Origin: Fistularia commersonii
Lineage: Eukaryota; Chordata; Actinopteri; Syngnathiformes; Fistulariidae
Reading direction: 5' to 3'
NCBI GenBank assembly: GCA_037954325.1
Contig: JBBMNZ010000015.1
Location: 14,302,501 to 14,366,500, forward strand
Length of the DNA stretch: 64,000 nucleotides
A model generated the notes under the pieces. That model had not been told where the DNA came from. It saw nothing but the letters and a program-made list of their open reading frames with translations, and ran no database searches. A program made the position numbers and the translations under genes. Shown piece by piece: positions 60,811 through 64,000 of the stretch (positions within the stretch are counted from its first letter, which is position 1; every line of letters begins with the position of its first letter).

Positions 60811-63169
60811 TAAAGTGTGAAAACAATAAAAGTGGTAAAAGTAAAAGTATATACAGTATATAAATAAATAATTATGTATGTTTTCCATCTATTTTATTTT
60901 TATATTACTTCTAAATAATTTAATAATAATAATAATAATTAATAATAGTAATTTTGATACTTCAAATTAAAGAAAATAATCAACATGCATCATGCACTTT
61001 CTGTTTGAAAATCCAAAATGGAAGGATTTTATATGATTCAATAAGTCATTGCAAACCTTTGGATGTCAAATATATAATATATAATATATTATTAATAATA
61101 TATTATATCATATCTTTATTTTCCTTTCCTTTTCTGTGGATATAATAGAGCAGAAGTGGCATCTGTTTTTCACTGCTGTCAGGGACGTCTTTCAGATACG
61201 CCGTGCACCAGCATCTTCTGTCCGATCTCATGTGAAACCTGCTGACGTTCCACGTTTTGGCTTCCCTGAGCGTTTGGTTAATGTGACATGGATATTCTTC
61301 ACTGTCCGTCAAAAGAGCAGCCATTTCCTCGGGGAGGGGAGGCAGAAAATAAAATAGAAACAACAGTGGAATGATGATTTCAGAAATAAAACGCACCGTA
61401 TCGGCACAGTATAGCATCGAGTTAGTCCGTCCTGTCAAAACATACTTGACCTTTGACCTCTGTCCTGGTTTTGTAGAAATCAGGTGATCAAGACAGCGAG
61501 CTGGCATTTGCAGTCGACCACAAAAGCAGCAAAAGCGGTGTCATAATTGACGGGAAGGGAAGTGTCTCTCACTCTGGGCTCTTTTGTAATTAAACCTTTC
61601 CAAGGGTGAAATCGATCTTCAGAACGGCTCTGATAAATATCAGTATGCCGCTCGACCCGCTTCTGCTTCATCTCGCACGTACATTTTCCGAGCCCCCGTC
61701 CAATGGTTGGAAGCCTCCTCAACCCCTCCCTCGGTTTCTCTTTCCCCGTAGCATTAGTCACTCTTTGTTAAAGTATCCATCAGCTCCGGAGCCACGCTCC
61801 AATACATTTGCATGGGAGTCATCATGCCTCGGCGCCATGCCCGAGCGTTGCTGCTGCGCACAGCAAACTGTGAAAGTAGCGCGGAAGGGGCAGCGCAATG
61901 TCAGTGACACTTGTCCGTGTGGTCATTCTGGCGTTTCGAAAAACCGACGACTTGAAAGTCAGCGCGAGAAACGGCGTGAAAGATATTTGCCGCCTTATTC
62001 TGACTGGCTTACACTACGGTTCATAAAACCGGGAGCGGTAAAGCGGTGGTTTTCTTGAGAATTTCCTGAGAATAAGTGTCGGGCTAATACATGCGATGCA
62101 TCTGTTTTTTTTTTTTTTGTTTGTTTTTTTTTTTTACTGGAATGTGATTATTCCCTGTGATTTCTTTCCAGACAAGCGCAAATAAGAAAAAAACAAAGTC
62201 TTCCATTACATGCTAGAATGGTTGAGTGTTTCTGCCATTGTAGGTCACTGGGCTTCTTTCAAGCTTGAGGTCAAATGACCACAAATTGGTTCGGTAGATT
62301 TCGTCCGCAGCCCTGAAACCTCCTTGTTGCTGCAGCCTCACTACAAACCTCATTATAGACAGCCATATTATTTGTGGAATAATTACAACACACTTCAAAA
62401 TGCACAGTTTCGGCTTCTCTTTTATGATGTGCATTTGACTCAAAATTCGAAGAAAGTCAGAATCTAAAAATCTAATTTGGTGTTAGAAAATGAGATGGGG
62501 GTGGTGGATGAAAATCGCCCATTATATAACAGTCATTGCTAATTCGCTCTATCATATCAAACTGAAAGCTGCACAAAGCTCACACTGATGAGGATATTTT
62601 TGCCTCTAGAGCTCCAAGACATTCAAGTCAAATAATGTGATAATATTCCATCCCCGTGTTGATGCCACCAGGGCAAACAATAAACTGGACCTCATTTACG
62701 CTAATGAGAGCATCTCCCGCGCTCACCTGAGGTACCGTCTGAGATTCTCCCGAGTCCCAACTGGAACCCTGACAGTTGGCATCTCGGCCGATGAAGCCCC
62801 GTCTGATGATGTTCGGTGCAAAATAATTGCCTGAATTCTAAAAACCCGTCATTATAATAGTGGAAAATGAAGAATGAGCATACGAAATTCAGTGGGATTG
62901 AAAGCGACCCCGCCAGCGTCACGGTACCGTGACATTCATGTCTTGTTAAGGAAATGAACGGTCAGCAAGCTCCTCACTGGAATCGGACAAATATGCCACT
63001 AAAAGATAGTCATCCAGTGTTTAGAGGAAGAATACATTAGCATTTTCAAGGTAACCATTGGTATGAATTTGGGCAGCTTGCTTATAATTGTCAGTCTACG
63101 TTGACAATATTAATTCAGATCTTTAACAAAGACACTACTCGGTGTAGTCAGACCTCTATCATATACTGT
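60811..63169. other. Intron sequence, nothing recognised
   Basis: AT-rich at 60880-61110, with poly-T at 62105-62136. No exon or assigned repeat. Confidence 0.5.
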
Positions 63170-64000
63170 ACTTCTTCTCTTTCTTCTTTTGGCTTTTCGC
63201 TTCAGGGTTTGCCAAAGTGAATCAACCTCCTCTATCTAACCCTCTTCTCTGTATCCTCCTCTCTCACACCAACTACCTTCATATTCTCTCTCACCAGGTC
63301 CATAAATCTTCTCTTTGGTCTTCCTCGAGACCTCTTGCCTGGCAGCTCCAATTCCAGCATCCGTCTACCAATATATTCACTATCCCTCTTCTGTACATGA
63401 CCGAACCATCTCAGTCTGACTTCTCTGACCTTCTCTCCAAAACATCTAACATGTGCCGTTCCTCTCATAGACTCATTTCTGATCCTATCCATCCTGGTCA
63501 CTCCCAAAGAGAACCTTAGCATCTTCATCTCTGCAACCTCTAGTTCTGCCTCCTGTCTTTTTGTCTTTTTTAACTGTTTCTAGGCCATACAGCATCGCTG
63601 GTCTCACCACTGTCTTGTACACCTTTCTTTTCATTGTGGCTGACAGTCTTCTATCACATGGTACCCCTGACACTTTTCTCCACCCATTCCAACCTTCCTA
63701 AACTGAGTGTCCTCACCTCTTTTCCACACTCTCCGTTGCTCTGGACTGTTGACCTCAAGTACATGAAATCCTCCAGCTTCTTGATGTCCACTCCCTGTAG
63801 CCTCACCGTTCCACCTTAGTTTCTAAGGTGTGTCTCATTCACACACATATACTCTGTCTTGCTCTAACTCTAACTTTCATTCCTCTGCTTTCCAGAGCAT
63901 ACCTCCTACCTTTTCCTCTACCTGTTTTCTGCTCTCACTTCAGATCACAATGTCATCTGCAAACATCATGGTCCATGTAGATTCCTGTCTAACCTCTTCT
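63170..64000 (-). pseudogene. LINE reverse-transcriptase remnant, cut by window end
   Basis: On the minus strand it reads from the window edge: MMFADDIVI (the FADD catalytic motif of the palm, codons at 63952-63963) followed directly by a stop, then CDRRLSATMKRKVYKTVVRP, AMLYGLETV, MLRFSLGVTRMDRIRN, VRLRWFGHVQKRDSEYIGRR, and RGRPKRRFMDLV. It ends in a purine-rich (gaa)n-like tail near 63170. These are the end of the RT and the C-terminal region of an abundant fish non-LTR retrotransposon, probably RTE or L2 related. Stops and frameshifts show it is dead. The 5' part is outside the window. Confidence 0.83.

Larger units (their letters stand above)
1..64000 (+). other. dlg2: dlg2 (PSD-93) locus, alternative N-terminal exon region
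   Basis: The four coding exons found here lie in the same orientation and each matches an N-terminal segment of the DLG2/PSD-93 scaffold. They end in phase 0 at good GT donors, so all can join one shared downstream exon. That shared exon (KYRYQDED in the family) and the PDZ, SH3 and GK exons were not found, and neither were the upstream L27 exons, so the gene continues beyond both ends. DLG2 is known as a very large gene with long introns, which fits 64 kb holding only about 320 coding bases. DLG1 and DLG4 were considered. The L27 tail and the MFFACYC exon favour DLG2, while the MDCLC exon alone would favour DLG4. Confidence 0.85.

Overview
This is a vertebrate, almost certainly teleost fish, genomic window. 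It is dominated by intron and contains no complete gene. The fish assignment rests on the dispersed repeats: hAT elements with the CAGGGGTGGGCAAACT end, the L2/SINE tail with GTAAGTCGCTTTGGATAAAA, Penelope-like and RTE/L2-like LINE remnants, and many long (GT)n tracts. No bacterial, viral, CRISPR, rRNA or functional tRNA feature was seen.

The recognisable single-copy content is four short coding exons, all on the + strand and all belonging to one gene, which I identify as dlg2 (PSD-93/chapsyn-110, a membrane-associated guanylate kinase scaffold of synapses). They are: (1) 10384-10535, the end of the L27 domain (DIQEFYEVTLL) plus a linker; (2) 21657-21686, the start exon MDCLCIVTTK, which is the classic PSD-95 (DLG4) palmitoylated N-terminus; (3) 33476-33517, the start exon MFFACYCALRSNVQ, matching the PSD-93 alpha N-terminus; (4) 58023-58121, a start exon ending CHCKVACTNNTLSLMFGCK, matching another known PSD-93 N-terminus. 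All four end in phase 0 at a GT donor, as expected if each is used alternatively and spliced to the same downstream exon (KYRYQDED..., not in the window). The window is therefore the alternative-promoter region of a teleost dlg2, in which each start exon gives the scaffold a different membrane-targeting N-terminus (an L27 oligomerisation module or palmitoylated cysteines).

Layout: 1-10.4 kb is intron with an hAT end, a MITE and LINE/SINE tails. The L27 exon follows, then 11 kb of intron with an hAT copy and the PSD-95-type exon at 21.66 kb. From 22 to 33 kb is intron with a tRNA-type SINE fragment, a Myb/SANT-encoding transposon remnant and a second hAT copy, up to the MFFACYC exon. From 33.5 to 58 kb is the most repeat-rich intron: two MITEs, a dense CpG cluster, LINE reverse-transcriptase remnants, a third hAT copy, a Penelope-like remnant, a second Myb/SANT copy and an hAT pseudogene with a nested SINE tail. 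The CHCK exon follows, and the last 6 kb ends inside a reverse-oriented LINE reverse-transcriptase remnant.

The most interesting point is a PSD-95-type MDCLCIVTTK exon lying in the same gene as the PSD-93-type start exons. All gene assignments rest on recognising peptide motifs by eye; no database search was possible.
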